Positions 24,400 to 34,280 of a stretch of DNA of 64,000 nucleotides are shown in pieces. Position numbers and translations under genes: made by a program. Source of the stretch: Chaetoderma sp. LZ-2023a (lineage: Eukaryota; Mollusca; Caudofoveata; Chaetodermatida; Chaetodermatidae); contig CM067369.1 of assembly GCA_034401795.1 (NCBI GenBank), positions 86,127,129 through 86,191,128 on the forward strand, read 5' to 3'. The notes beneath the pieces are model-generated. The model was given only the letters and a program-made list of their open reading frames with translations. It made no database searches and was not told where the DNA came from. Each line of letters starts with the position of its first letter. Positions within the stretch are counted from its first letter, which is position 1.

Positions 24400-24565
24400 T
24401 AGTGGTCTTGAAGAATGTCTATTTGCAAGGCTAAGAGATGACTATTTTTAAAATTTTACCACTCGGTAACCGAGCCAGTCATTCCAGTGGTAAAATTGTC
24501 AGAAATAGTCTTCTCGTAGCAAATATCTTGATTTTCCATACAAAACTTAGGCACTAAAGGGTTAA
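24400..24565. mobile_element. Hairpin MITE copy in a probable MULE intron
   Basis: The core 'attttaccactcggtaaccgag' region is followed by the complementary 'ccagtcattccagtggtaaa'. The right end reads AAAGGGTTAA (24556-24565). The left end has decayed. Confidence 0.7.
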
Positions 24566-24839
24566 TACCTATTTTACTGTCTAAGCTATGCAGCTCTGTG
24601 ATACTATACGTTGTTTTTTGGTAGAGGGAAATGTCGGCATGCGTGTGAATCTCAAATTAAAAAATTTTCGAGCACCCCCCCCCCCCCAGCCCATCCGCTA
24701 AAAAGTAAATTATTGATTTTACTAACCCGCAGCAATTTTCACTAGCCCAATGTTTGTTCTTACAGGCCCAAATTTGAATATTTCCTTTATAGTAAGTCAT
24801 ATATGGAAAGCCTCTTGAAGACCTCTAACAATGTTATCG

Positions 24840-25290
24840 TAACCCATTAACACCCATACCAGCCCAAAACGTAACCAAGCCAGTCATTCCAGTGGTAAGT
24901 TTTCAAAAATAGAATTCCCTTGGGTCTGCAAATGGACACTTTCTTTGAGGAAATTGAAATTCTTTTGCAAAATTTGATATGGAATATATTTGTTTCTCAA
25001 ACCTTATTTTCTCCGGAGATCACTTGGCCTACTAACCCAGGCGTTTAGCTAACCCGCATGAAAATGAATATAATCGGTTCAGCGGGATAGTGTTAAAATC
25101 GGCCCATGCTATTAGTCAGTTATAGACCGGTTTCTATGTATAAATGTTGTTGAACACCTTTCATATAGACTACGAAGACCAGAAGGCAGTTTATTTTGAA
25201 AATTGACCACTTGAATGACTGGCATTCGCTTGGTCTACAAATGGATATTTTATGAGAAAAAAATAAAATATATTATATAAAAGGGTTAAC
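24840..25290. mobile_element. Two degraded hairpin MITE copies
   Basis: Half-copies: 24850-24960 has 'ccagtcattccagtggtaag', 'aaaaatagaattcccttggg' and 'ctgcaaatggacact'. The region 25190-25287 has 'ttgaccacttgaatgactgg', 'tctacaaatggatatt' and a terminal 'aaagggttaac'. Both lack one arm. Confidence 0.55.
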
Positions 25291-25724
25291 ACCGTATTCA
25301 CCCTACTCACAATGGTCAACTACTTATAATAATAAGACTAAACTAACATCATTATGTGATTCACACCTAAATAATAGCGTTTAATTGAGGCGCTTATTTG
25401 CCAGTATTTGGACATTATTGCGCATTTAGCTCGTGTTGTAATATTTAAGGCGTTTATTTGTTAGTTCCCAATGCTAGGGTCTAGACTCACGCTTGCGCAT
25501 TTAGCTCCGTGCCTAGACGTTGTTTACGCAAATCGGTAACCGCCTGCTGGTCTGCCCTCCCACATTTGACGACTGCTCTCCAATCAGAGGGCCAGTAGAT
25601 CGTATCGGGCAGCTGTTAGGCGAAATTAAAATAATAATTTATTCTATTCATTTCGGCCACAACTAAATATTTTAACACATGCTTACATGTATTTAACAAA
25701 TGAAACATTTTTTCACTAGCCTAC

Positions 25725-25748
25725 TACTACTACTACTACTACTACTAC

Positions 25749-25782
<34 letters not shown>

Positions 25783-25787
25783 TTTTT
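25725..25787. repeat. (ACT)n / (ATT)n microsatellite
   Basis: A run of 'act' units passes into a run of 'att' units just upstream of the TTTTTTTCAG acceptor at 25791. It may form part of a polypyrimidine-rich intron end. Confidence 0.9.
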
Positions 25788-25791
25788 TCAG

Positions 25792-26022
25792 ACTGGACGA
25801 TCAAGGAGAGTGGGTTTGCCACCTAGAGCGTACACACCCACACACACACACACACATATCCGTGTCGTGTTTGTAGAGTTAGCTGTATCAACAATTGCAT
25901 GTTTTGTGGACAATGTGATCGGTGGGTTCACTATAAGTGTGACAATTTAAGCTTAGGCAATGCAACGACTTTGAACAAATTAAAGATTTACTATCCTTGT
26001 AATAAGTGCACACACCCACACT
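25792..26022 (+). pseudogene. PHD finger segment of the MULE-encoded protein
   Basis: The frame starting at 25863 shows a full C4-H-C3 PHD pattern: Cys 25863, x2, Cys 25872, x10, Cys 25905, x2, Cys 25914, x4, His 25929, x2, Cys 25938, x19, Cys 25998, x2, Cys 26007. The Trp two residues before the His ('DRWVHYKC') is also typical. PHD fingers bind histone tails or other partners, so the protein may read chromatin; that is inference. Upstream, the 25792 reading frame (basic 'TGRSRRVGLPPRA') joins through a (CA)n tract that shifts frame, and a stop follows at 26022 just before the OTU frame. Both look like small indels in a once continuous gene. Confidence 0.7.
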
Positions 26023-26812
26023 GATGGAAAATTCGATTTCCAGATGGCCCATGACCGATTGCCATGGCAGCATGTAAAACATAAAATCCTTCAATCAGCA
26101 GTTATCCTAGAACGCATTCTACTTCGGGCATCGTCAGACTTCCATACATCAACCAAGGTAGGCGGCGAATTCGAATTAGACGTCGAAAGCAAGTCAATAC
26201 TCATTAAAGTCGGACAACCATCAAATGTACAGCCCATTCGTGTAACAGCAGATGGGAATTGCTTGTTTCATGCCATTTCTATGTTGCTATCCGGTAATGA
26301 AGCTGCAGCACTCGAGCTAAGGATGCGAACTGGTGACATTTGAAGACCATTACCGTGGCAAATGGGAGAATACACCCGTGCACATGGTGTCACCAAACTA
26401 CACTACCACAGCAATTGACTGCTGTACCAAGGGCCAGTTTTCCTCGGCTTGGACGATGATGGCAGCCGCGTCAGTAGTTCGCCACGATATAAGATCTATC
26501 TATCCAGCAGTAAATGGGCATAAAGATAAGAATATTAACATATTAAATGTAACATTCTCCGCACGCGAATCTGCCATTTATGGAATGTGGGCGCTCCCCA
26601 TCACGTGGACGTCATGTTCTCCGGTTCCACCAACAACAAACGCATGGAGACCCGACCACTTCGTTCCCTTGAGAGTTAACAACAATGTCAATGCCATGTC
26701 ACGTAAGCGGTCCTATTCTGACGTGTTACAGAGTCCACCGCAATCAACATCACACAAACAACCGCCAAGCAAGAAAGATTGTTTGTCTGCCAGATCATCT
26801 CAGCTAGCTTGA
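26020..26812 (+). pseudogene. OTU-family cysteine protease domain of the MULE, frameshifted
   Basis: The first frame (to 26343) contains 'RVTADGNCLFHAISMLL', the OTU catalytic motif D-G-N-C with the cysteine codon at 26260. The second frame (26333-26812) continues the fold with 'SSAWTMMAAASVV' and 'IRSIYPAVNG', and supplies the catalytic histidine in 'WRPDHFVPL' (codon at 26657). The 132-residue spacing between Cys and His suits an OTU domain. OTU proteases cleave ubiquitin or similar proteins; in a transposon the role is unknown. One frameshift near 26335 separates the halves. The tail 'SRKRSYSDVLQSPPQ' is basic and could be a nuclear localisation region. It ends at a TAG-containing stop at 26810. 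Confidence 0.82.
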
Positions 26813-27077
26813 ACACCAATAGAAATGGCAAGCTTATTGCATACTTTTACACACTCGCATGCAGGTTGTGAGAAAATAGGAATAAATAAAAAAAAAACTT
26901 TAAAGTTTACTTTTAGAGGCTTATAATATGTACCTCGATGTAAAGAACCACTATCAATATTAACTTATGACAAATTAATTCCGTTTTGTATAAATACCAT
27001 TTTCTGTAGTTGTAGATTTCTCTCTTGCCTGCCTCTCTGCCCGCCTCTCTGTCTGTCTGTCTGTCTGTCTGTCTGCC

Positions 27078-27130
<53 letters not shown>

Positions 27131-27135
27131 TTCAG
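26813..27135. repeat. Intron-like spacer with (CTGT)n and (TTA)n
   Basis: A+T-rich sequence with 'ctgtctgt' repeats (27047-27075) and a long 'tta' run (27078-27130), ending in TTTTCAG at 27135. It could be an intron of the MULE gene. Confidence 0.55.
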
Positions 27136-27357
27136 TCTGACGAATTAGAATGTAATGTGGCGTCGATACCAAGTCAGGAACAACATCGAACCGTCACATG
27201 TCTTGCAGATGAAGTGAGTACTCAAACAGTCAAATTATTTTCAAATTATTTTCCAAAGAAAAAGAAACCATCGGATCCATGTAAAATCACTGGATTACTC
27301 AATCAGTGGATCAGTGGAACCTGCGGACGCCCATGGACCAAAGATAAGAATATTTAA
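27136..27357 (+). pseudogene. Putative linker exon of the MULE protein
   Basis: After the TTTTCAG acceptor, an open frame starts 'SDELECNVASIPSQEQ' and reaches 'FSNYFPKKKKPSDP', a lysine-rich stretch that may be a nuclear localisation signal. It ends at a stop at 27355. A GTGAGT donor-like site at 27213 could end the exon earlier. No known domain is visible. Its assignment to the MULE gene rests on strand, position and splice signals only. Confidence 0.4.
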
Positions 27358-27359
27358 AA

Positions 27360-27450
27360 ATATTAACCACTGGTATTTCATTGGTAAAATGTCTAAAATA
27401 GTCTTCCTAAGTCTGACTCTGTGCAACTAGTTACTTTTAAGGGTTAATAT
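27360..27450. mobile_element. Half copy of the hairpin MITE
   Basis: The right half of the family: 'ccactggtatttcattggta', 'aaatagtcttcc' and a terminal 'taagggttaa' at 27439-27448. Confidence 0.55.
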
Positions 27451-27483
27451 CCATCTTTTTATTAATGTAACATAACATTTTTA

Positions 27484-27723
27484 TTAACCCTTTAATGCCG
27501 AAGTTTTGTCAGGAAATTTTCAATTTTCTCATTGGAAATGCCCATTTGCAGGTCAAGAGATGACTATTTTTTATATTTGACCGTGGGAATAGCTGGCTCG
27601 CTTGGCGAGCCAGGTATTCCAGTGGTAAAATTTCAAAAATAGTCTTCTCTTGACCTGCAAGTGGACATTTCCCAAGAGCACTGCCGCGGCCAGTATTGGC
27701 CGGCTTAGGCATGAAAGGGTTAA
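27484..27723. mobile_element. Complete palindromic TTAA-type MITE
   Basis: The best-preserved copy. TTAA at 27484-27487 and 27720-27723 flanks termini CCCTTTAATGCCG and GGCATGAAAGGG. Nearly all of the 232 bp between folds into one long hairpin around 'ctggctcgcttggcgagcca' near 27605. Target TTAA and CCC ends point to a piggyBac-type transposase acting in trans; this is inference. A 3'-only relic (…aagggttaa) is at about 27986-27998. Confidence 0.85.
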
Positions 27724-28037
27724 TGTAACATATATTTTTAACCATTTGACACACCAAAAACGGCTTCTGAGTAGGCCTACCGTAAAACTGGGTTACCTCG
27801 CCAGATTTCAGATTAATTTTTTTTATAACTGGAATACTGGTGTTTAGAGCACTTGGGCTGCCCTCTGTATGAAACCAAGGAGTTGAAAATTAATATGTGT
27901 TTATTTCTTGAGATAGAAGCCATTTTATATGGCCGGCGAAGTTACACTGTCTTGTGAAGTAATCCCGTTTAACCATAACTAACTACCTTTTAAGGGTTAA
28001 TATCGATCCTTATTAATTTCCATGGCCTTTATGTTTC

Positions 28038-29934
28038 AGCTTGGTGCTAGTATGTTAGTGCAGTCGCCACCACCGGAGCTATGTTATTCCTTTAGCTCAC
28101 TGTCGGATCTTTCGATGGACGACACTCGCGAAGGACTGGAAGATGTACATCCACAACCAGAAATATCAATTGACACCAAATCCGTGCCAAATGCAATTGG
28201 TGAACGTCCGTTACCAGAGGGAGGTAGACAATGTAACTTTCTGGACGTGAATTACGTGACCAACGAACTCAGGGAGCCAACCACCGAGCCACTTACCACC
28301 ATGCCTAGAGGAATCAAAGAAAATCAACACTAAATAGTGGATAACAGCGAGAACATTCAGGGACGGGAGAATGGACAACAGAGTCAGTTCTGGGACGATT
28401 GTGGCGTGTGGATGTCGGGTGCTCCATCAGCAAAGACAACTTTTGTTTCAACACCTGGTCAAAAGGTCAAGAAGGTCGTACTGAAAAATGGTTTATACTG
28501 CCTTGAACGACAATGTGATAAGAAGACAGTGTTCTTGCCTCTTGAACCACAACCAGACCCATCTTCAGTCACAGTTCTACAGAGATACTACGCAAAACAT
28601 AAGGTATCGATGGAGTATGAGAAGAGAGTGTCATGGATAGAAGGTGAAGGTTCCAATGCTCGAAAATTAGCCTGCCACGAATATAGGGGTGAACCTCCAT
28701 GCGTCAGCATGGATTCAGAAACCGCATTAAACACGTATATAAGAACTAAACCAGCTGCGATTAAGAAAATTAAAGAAAGTGTTAAGACAAAAAAGCCAGA
28801 TGCGTTGTATACCGAGTTAATCACTAATATAGAAGATCGTCCGAGAAATTTTAGACAGGTATATGATACTAAATATAGGGAGCGAAAGAAGGAGAGACCA
28901 GCTGGGGTGAAAACTGGCAACTTTGCAGATCAAGTGCAGATTATGGAGAATATGGTACATACCCATCCATTCGTTGAGAGGGTCACAACCACAAGAGACA
29001 AAGTCCCCATTGTAATTTTATTCACAGAAGAGCAAATCAGTGATATTAAGCGTTTTTGTTGTTCCGGAGCAACCTGCCACAATACTGTTTTAGGATTTGA
29101 CAAGACTTTCAATTTAGGTCAAGTACAATTGAGCTTGCCGATACGCCAAGCCCACCAATGATAGGGACAGATGACGAAAAAGCGATGACAAAAGCGATAG
29201 CATTTTCATTCCCAAAGAGTACAAAATTGTATTGCACCCGTCATTTGAAGGGTAATGTTTTGGATTTCCTAAAGGACAAAATCGGTGTAAGCGAGAAAGA
29301 TCGATCAAGAATCTGTAGCTCAATTTTCGGCACAAACGGTGTAGTTAGCGCAAACGACTCCATCGTATTCGAGTCACATGTGCAGGATGTAAGAGCGTCG
29401 TTGGAAGAATTTCCAAAATTTAAAACCTATTTCGATTCCCGTATCGTATCATTGTTGAAGTCTAACCTAGTTGCATCTCAGATGCCAGGATACGACGACG
29501 GACTGACTACTTGGACGAATAACAATTGTGAAAGCCTAAATCATGTCTTCAAACATGCCATAGATTGGAAATCTCAGCCGCTAAGTAAATTGGTTGAGAA
29601 ACTATACTCAGTAGTCCTTAGACAATATCACGAGTTAGAGCGTAGTTTGATCAGACAGGGTGATTATGTTCTCTGTGATGAGTACAATCGATTTGCGGTT
29701 CCGGAAGCAATATGGTGCACCAGGGAGAGCCACCAAAGAAAGAGACATTTCCAGAGGTTCCTTAAAGCAGCTAAAGAAAGAGACTCACGGACAATAAGGT
29801 CAACAGACGGAACGAGAGTCGTTATACCATCAAAGAGTGGGGGTAAAAAACCTGGGCAAAGAAAACTAGTGAAATGTGCCAAAACAACAAACATTCCAAA
29901 AGCATCATGTGCTATTAAACTTGAGTTAAGGTAG
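28038..29934 (+). pseudogene. MULE-type transposase, with internal deletion
   Basis: An acceptor-like TTTCAG at about 28037 opens the frame; one in-frame stop (28331) separates two open segments that share the frame (to 29161). Residues include 'VLKNGLYCLERQ' and 'RPRNFRQVYDTKYRER', typical of the N-terminal DNA-binding part of animal MULEs. The first catalytic Asp is in 'VLGFDKTFNLG' (codon 29099). The second is in 'MIGTDDEKAMTKA' (codon 29170), followed by 'YCTRHLKGN', and the catalytic Glu by 'NNNCESLNHVFK' (codon 29530). Only about 23 codons and a frame change separate the two Asp residues, far fewer than in the family, so an internal deletion removed part of the RNase-H-like core. The C-terminus is basic. 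The enzyme would have cut transposon ends in the nucleus; this copy cannot. Confidence 0.88.
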
Positions 29935-30590
29935 AAATGCTAGCCAGTCAGTCCTGTAGTAAAATTGCTGTCCATTCCATAAATACTATTTTCGAAAACA
30001 TATCACTGGTATAACTGGCTCGATAACTGAGCCAGTCATTCCAGTAGTAAATTTAAAAAATAGTGTTCTCTTGGACATTTTCTATTAGAATTCGGTAGGG
30101 CATAAGATGTATATGGGATATAAATTAAATGTAATATTTAAGAAGAGAGAATTGTCTTATAGAAAAGTCCAAGAGAATACTATTTTGGAAAACTTATCAC
30201 TGGTATAACTGGCTCGATAACTGAGCCAGTCATTCAAGTAGTAAATTAAAAAAAAATAGTGTTCCCTTGGACGTTTTCTATAAGAATTCGCTAGGGCGTC
30301 AGATGTATATATATGATATAAATTAAATGTAATATTTAAGAAGTAGTAAATTTTCAAAAATAGTGTTCTCTTGGACATTTTGTATAAGGCAATTCGGTAG
30401 GGCGCCAGGCATAAATTAAATGTAATATTTAAGAAGATAGAATTGCCTTATAGAAAATGTCCAAGAGAATACTATTTTGGAAAACTTATCACTGGTATAA
30501 CTGGCTCGATAACCGAGCCAGTCATTCCAGTAGTAAATTTTCAAAAATAGTGTTCTCTTGGACATAGTGTCTCTGTCGTAATATATTCTT
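29935..30590. repeat. Local amplification of the hairpin MITE, 3-4 copies
   Basis: Hairpins centred near 30019, 30209 and 30515 all read 'cactggtataactggctcga' with complement 'gagccagtcattc' and 'agtagtaaatt'. A half copy lies at 30340-30385. Flanks such as 'ataaattaaatgtaatattt' are also repeated, so a unit of flank plus hairpin was duplicated, not inserted independently. The array lies between the transposase stop and the right end of the MULE. Confidence 0.8.
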
Positions 30591-30769
30591 GTTTTCTTAA
30601 ACTGCAAACTCTGCCCTATCCATATGACTTTGTCCCCATCCCATATATATATATAGCCTATCATATTATATATTATAATCCCGCTTTCATAAATTGCTTG
30701 AAAATATAATTAACGCCCAGAATATGCGCTGATGCCAGTCCAATTTGATCTAAACAAATTTATCTCTCA

Positions 30770-30857
30770 GGATTTGACCTGGTTGCGCCTGGTCTCGCCT
30801 GGTTTTGTCTGGTCTCGCCTGGTTTTGCCAGTTCTCGCCCGGTTTTGACATAACGTA
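30770..30857 (-). repeat. Right inverted terminal repeat of the MULE
   Basis: Inverted copy of the left arm, reading 'cctggttgcgcctggtctcg' and 'gcccggttttgacataacgt' on the plus strand. It ends at the TACGTTATG terminus near 30857. Confidence 0.8.
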
Positions 30858-30874
30858 ATTCCCTTCGGGAGTTA

Positions 30875-31310
30875 TTGCTCCATAACATATGCGCACGCTA
30901 TCTTTCTTATCCACGCTGGGTCACGGACGACCATGACATAGACCCCTACGGGGACATAACTATCCTTCACGACCATTATGTTCGCCAACATCATCACAAG
31001 GTGAGCAGTGGCTGGACACTCATGTACCATATCCCGCATTTCCGCAATTATCCCACGGTGCCACGATATGAGCCGGAGGATGTGGCAACATCCTTCCAGC
31101 AATACACTAGAAGACCATCAGATGGCACACACCATCCCTGTCGGTCACCTGCACTGCCACCGTATGAGGAACATCCATCACAACAGCCTGTAGAGTGTCC
31201 GCGTTGTCTACATAGCACGCCTCCATCAGTCTATAGACCAACCCCTGTCTATGGACACACATCAGGGTGGTAATCTGCAGAGCCTACATATCATTCACAG
31301 CACCACCGAT
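30875..31310 (+). pseudogene. Unidentified reading frame upstream of gag-like sequence
   Basis: An open frame of about 130 codons is rich in His, Pro and Tyr ('DHYVRQHHHKVSSGW', 'PALPPYEEHPSQQ'). I recognise no domain. It lies directly to the right of the MULE end and on the same strand as the gag-like segment that follows, so it may be the N-terminal part of the same retrotransposon protein. Next to it, 31360-31510 encodes His/Gln-rich low-complexity sequence. Confidence 0.35.
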
Positions 31311-31499
31311 GAGAATTGCCCTCATGGACACGGCATCATAATCATCATCTTTAGGGACATCAATGGGAAACACCACCAACACCACCACCAACACGCAGAC
31401 GAGCATCCACATTTTCATCAGTCTCCCAAGCACCAGCACCAAGACTCGAGCCAATCACTTTGCCTCGTGGACATGGCCAAACCATTCTCTCGCCTTACC

Positions 31500-32400
31500 C
31501 CCTCCCCCCCCCCCCTCGAATTTAGCAGAGAGAATGATTGGGCTAACTATAAAGTTCAGTTCAAAATAATAAGTCGCTCAAACCGGTGGACAAATCGTCC
31601 AATGTGAGAGTATCTGGTTGCAAAGCTGTCCGGGAAAGCCCTACAAGTCCTGGCAGATTTGGGTACAGATTACACACCAACATACATGGAGTTGGAGAGC
31701 ACGTTGTGGGAAAGATTCGGTGACACAGCCCTCGGGGAAACAAGTCGGTTGCTACTAAAGAACTTGCATCGACGTTCGGGAGAAATTCTTCCAGAGTTGG
31801 CTAGTCGTATCCGGCGACTAGTTACCCACACTTATCCCAGTACAAATCACGAGAGCATCACACACTTGCATCTAGACACCTTCGTCGATGCGTTGAGTGG
31901 TAAATCCGCCCAAAAAGAAAATTTATTCTGCACAGAGCATGGTAGTCTTCAACAACTAATGGCAACCGTGCTTCGTATTGAACTTTTTAGAATGGGAAAA
32001 GAATAATCGCCGGCAACTACACCCTATAAACGAAGCTAATGATGTAAATCTCGCCACTACTACTGACAACAGCACTGCATCAGCACAACCACAAGCATCA
32101 GACCCGCAGATACAAACCGATCAACCCACCGGTCAAAATCACATGTCTAGAGGAAGGGGGCGTGGCCAATCCCATCGCGGAGGCCACAACAATGCTCCAG
32201 GACACGGGAACCAGCACAACAATAGGCAAAACATGCATGATAGGTTAGAAGAGATCACCAAGTAAATCTCAGCACTCACTAACTTAGCCACCACCCTCAG
32301 CACTGTTAACAACACGCCCAGCAACCACAATGATTTCCGCACCCCCACTGAACACGTGTTTTGGATGTGGTCAGCTGGGCCACTGGAAGGAGCGATGACC
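31500..32400 (+). pseudogene. LTR-retrotransposon gag (capsid and zinc knuckle), decayed
   Basis: The capsid-like part runs over two segments: 'NDWANYKVQFKII' with an Asn-Arg-Trp (31520-31605), a stop, then 'LSGKALQVLADLG' and 'YMELESTLWERFGD' through 'MATVLRIE' (31618-31985), resembling the Retrotrans_gag fold. A basic 'SRGRGRGQSHRGGH' follows. A zinc knuckle reads 'CFGCGQLGHWKER' at about 32354-32392, where a TGA stop stands in place of the final Cys. In Ty3/gypsy-type elements Gag coats the RNA and forms the particle. No protease, RT or integrase follows, so only the gag half is present. Several stops and frame changes show it is dead. Confidence 0.72.
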
Positions 32401-33370
32401 TAATCGCCCTCCATCAACAACTCCAATCACTGACTGACATACCCCGCAGCCTGAGCCCCCATTAAACTAACAAGGGCACCGATTACAGAGTCACTTCGGT
32501 GCTCATTCTCACAGCCCGGCTCAACTGCGGCCTCTGAATGACAATGTCATGTGGCCAACACAACCACTCATTCACCTATGACAGCAGGCATACACTCGCA
32601 CCCAGCTTCTTATATGTTGGTACCAACGATGCATACCGCATCCGTAGCACTGACATCTCCCCCTGCTGGAAATTGTGACCCCACAATTTCCGCATCTAAC
32701 AAACCTTCTCTTCTATGTAAAATGGCAGTGGTAGGTTGTAGCACCTCCACTGAAACAACGTTCATACAAGCAACACAACCCACCACCAAGGCACCTAACA
32801 CCCGGTGTAACTTGGTGGTTTGCAATTCACACGTCCTTACAGCACAATCCATTACATCCAGCAGCAAAAATTCAGATGGAAGTCAAAATTCGGCATCATG
32901 GACCCGCAAGAAGGACGGAAAAATGCCGTCATTGCTTCTTCTGTGCATCCACTAAACATCCCATGATGCATTGTCAAAAGTGGCTCACTCAGGTAGCCCT
33001 CATCCGTGATCGTGACAATCCTATCTGCACTGCTGTATAGACCAACTCTAAATACACAGAAACGGCATCATCACCAGCACCATTGCTACCCCCAGCTCCG
33101 TCATCGCCTAAGCAATCACAGCAGCAGCAACGACGGGTTGGCCCTTTCCACACTCAGCCACCAGCTGCATTCACGGAAGATGTCCGGAAACAAGCGGACA
33201 ATATACAGGATGATACTGCACCTAGTCGTATCCTTCCTTTTTATATTTATATTTGCCTCCTTTCCACAGAGGGAATATATGATTTAACTCCAGGTGATTA
33301 AAACTAAAAACTTTCCATATTGGGTGTGACCGACGCACCCTAAAACTTTCGGGTCTGGTCATCTGCCCTC
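32400..33370 (+). other. Decayed retrotransposon coding debris
   Basis: Short Thr/Ser/Pro-rich open stretches (32551-32955, 33006-33301) continue on the plus strand after the zinc knuckle. No pol domain can be read in any frame. Likely the remains of the same retroelement. Confidence 0.4.
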
Positions 33371-33373
33371 CTG

Positions 33374-33397
33374 TGACGTCACCAAAAAGTATAAAAG
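33374..33397 (+). promoter_or_regulatory. CRE site plus TATA box
   Basis: A perfect TGACGTCA is followed after 8 bases by TATAAAAGGAGG. The combination is a classical polymerase II core promoter with a CREB/ATF site. It is followed by about 250 bp without long ORFs and then an open frame at 33600. It probably belongs to the retroelement. Confidence 0.6.
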
Positions 33398-33599
33398 GAG
33401 GAGAGCGCACACTGAAATTTCATCTTCACGTCAAACTCGATACAGGGGAAGATCGAGCATTAGGCTACTTTCGTGTCGCAAACAAAATTCTGCTGTTTAC
33501 TTATTACTTCATTATTATCTATGCTATATTTGGCCAGGAAAGGATGAAGAGGTAGGAAATTTAAATTAGGTTAGTCAGTTCTGCCCATTATCATCATGC

Positions 33600-34280
33600 G
33601 GAAATGAGATGTCGCTTGCGGAAGATTTCACCTTGTCCGACATTTGGAGGAGTCAGCAACTGCTCATCTCGGGAAGAAGTATCCTTGTACAGCATTACAG
33701 CCTAATGGACAGCCCTGTAAACGTGCGTTCTCCAGGAATTCGGATTTGACGCGATCATTTATTACAATGTGCATTCTGTGCAGACTGCAAGTGCCTGTAT
33801 TCAGCTACTTGGTACGGTGTAACACAAGGGTTATCTTTCAAACATCATGTGTTAGTAGTGACATTAGAACATGGTGAACAAAATGAGGACATAGATATCT
33901 TAGCTACACGTTTCGAAAGCAGACTTCCAGTTAAGTATTGTGCTTCCAACAGGAAAGATGGCGAAGACGAAATGTACCAAACGGTGACAAACTCACTTTC
34001 TGCATTTTGTAGGACCAACAGCATCCGCAACACAGCCAGCTAGCATCAGCATTCCAGCATCCATCACCATAGCATCGGCAGCACCCAAAACATCACCGGC
34101 AACACCTGCAGCATCAACTGTAGTTTCCGCACCGGCAGCACCCACAGTGACACCACCGACCACATGCAGCATCATCACTGCATCCGCATCCGTGACTGGC
34201 CAACCCATTTCAGTAGTTATTTCCACACCTGTGACAGTATCTGAAACCGGTTTACAGGACATTTCCGATAGATCAATATT
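33600..34280 (+). pseudogene. C2H2-finger-like and Ser/Thr/Ala-rich frames, unidentified
   Basis: Around 33644-33770 'KKYPCTALQPNGQPCKRAF' followed by 'SRNSDLTR' looks like the start of a C2H2 zinc finger (C-x10-C) in a different frame from its expected His pair. Around 34010-34265 a long frame is rich in Ala, Ser, Thr and Pro ('ASITIASAAPKTSPATPAA'). Between them frames change. I cannot name the protein. A similar Thr/Ser-rich frame ends block B at 39230-39440, so this type of sequence may belong to the repeated element. Confidence 0.35.

Larger units (their letters stand above)
23284..30857 (+). mobile_element. Mutator-like (MULE) transposon with PHD, OTU and transposase genes
   Basis: Inverted ends flank the unit: 23284-23375 begins TACGTTATGTCAAAACCGGG, and 30857-30770 read on the minus strand begins the same way. 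Both arms then continue with short sub-repeats of 'ggcgagaccaggcacaacca' type. Inside, all recognisable coding segments are on the plus strand: PHD finger (25863-26009), OTU protease (26044-26812), a short linker (27136-27357) and MULE transposase (28038-29934). Phantom-type animal MULEs are known to have foldback-like termini, and this fits that description. The copy is inactive: stops, frameshifts and an internal deletion are visible. No 9-bp target duplication was identified, so the exact ends are uncertain by a few bases. Confidence 0.8.

Noticed and set aside
26975-27172. Minus-strand ORF with poly-Asn
   Set aside because: It is the reverse of the (TTA)n repeat.
23265-30880. Nine-bp target duplication for the MULE
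   Set aside because: The nine bases outside the proposed ends (AGCCAGAAG and ATTCCCTTC) do not match, and no nearby alternative does.
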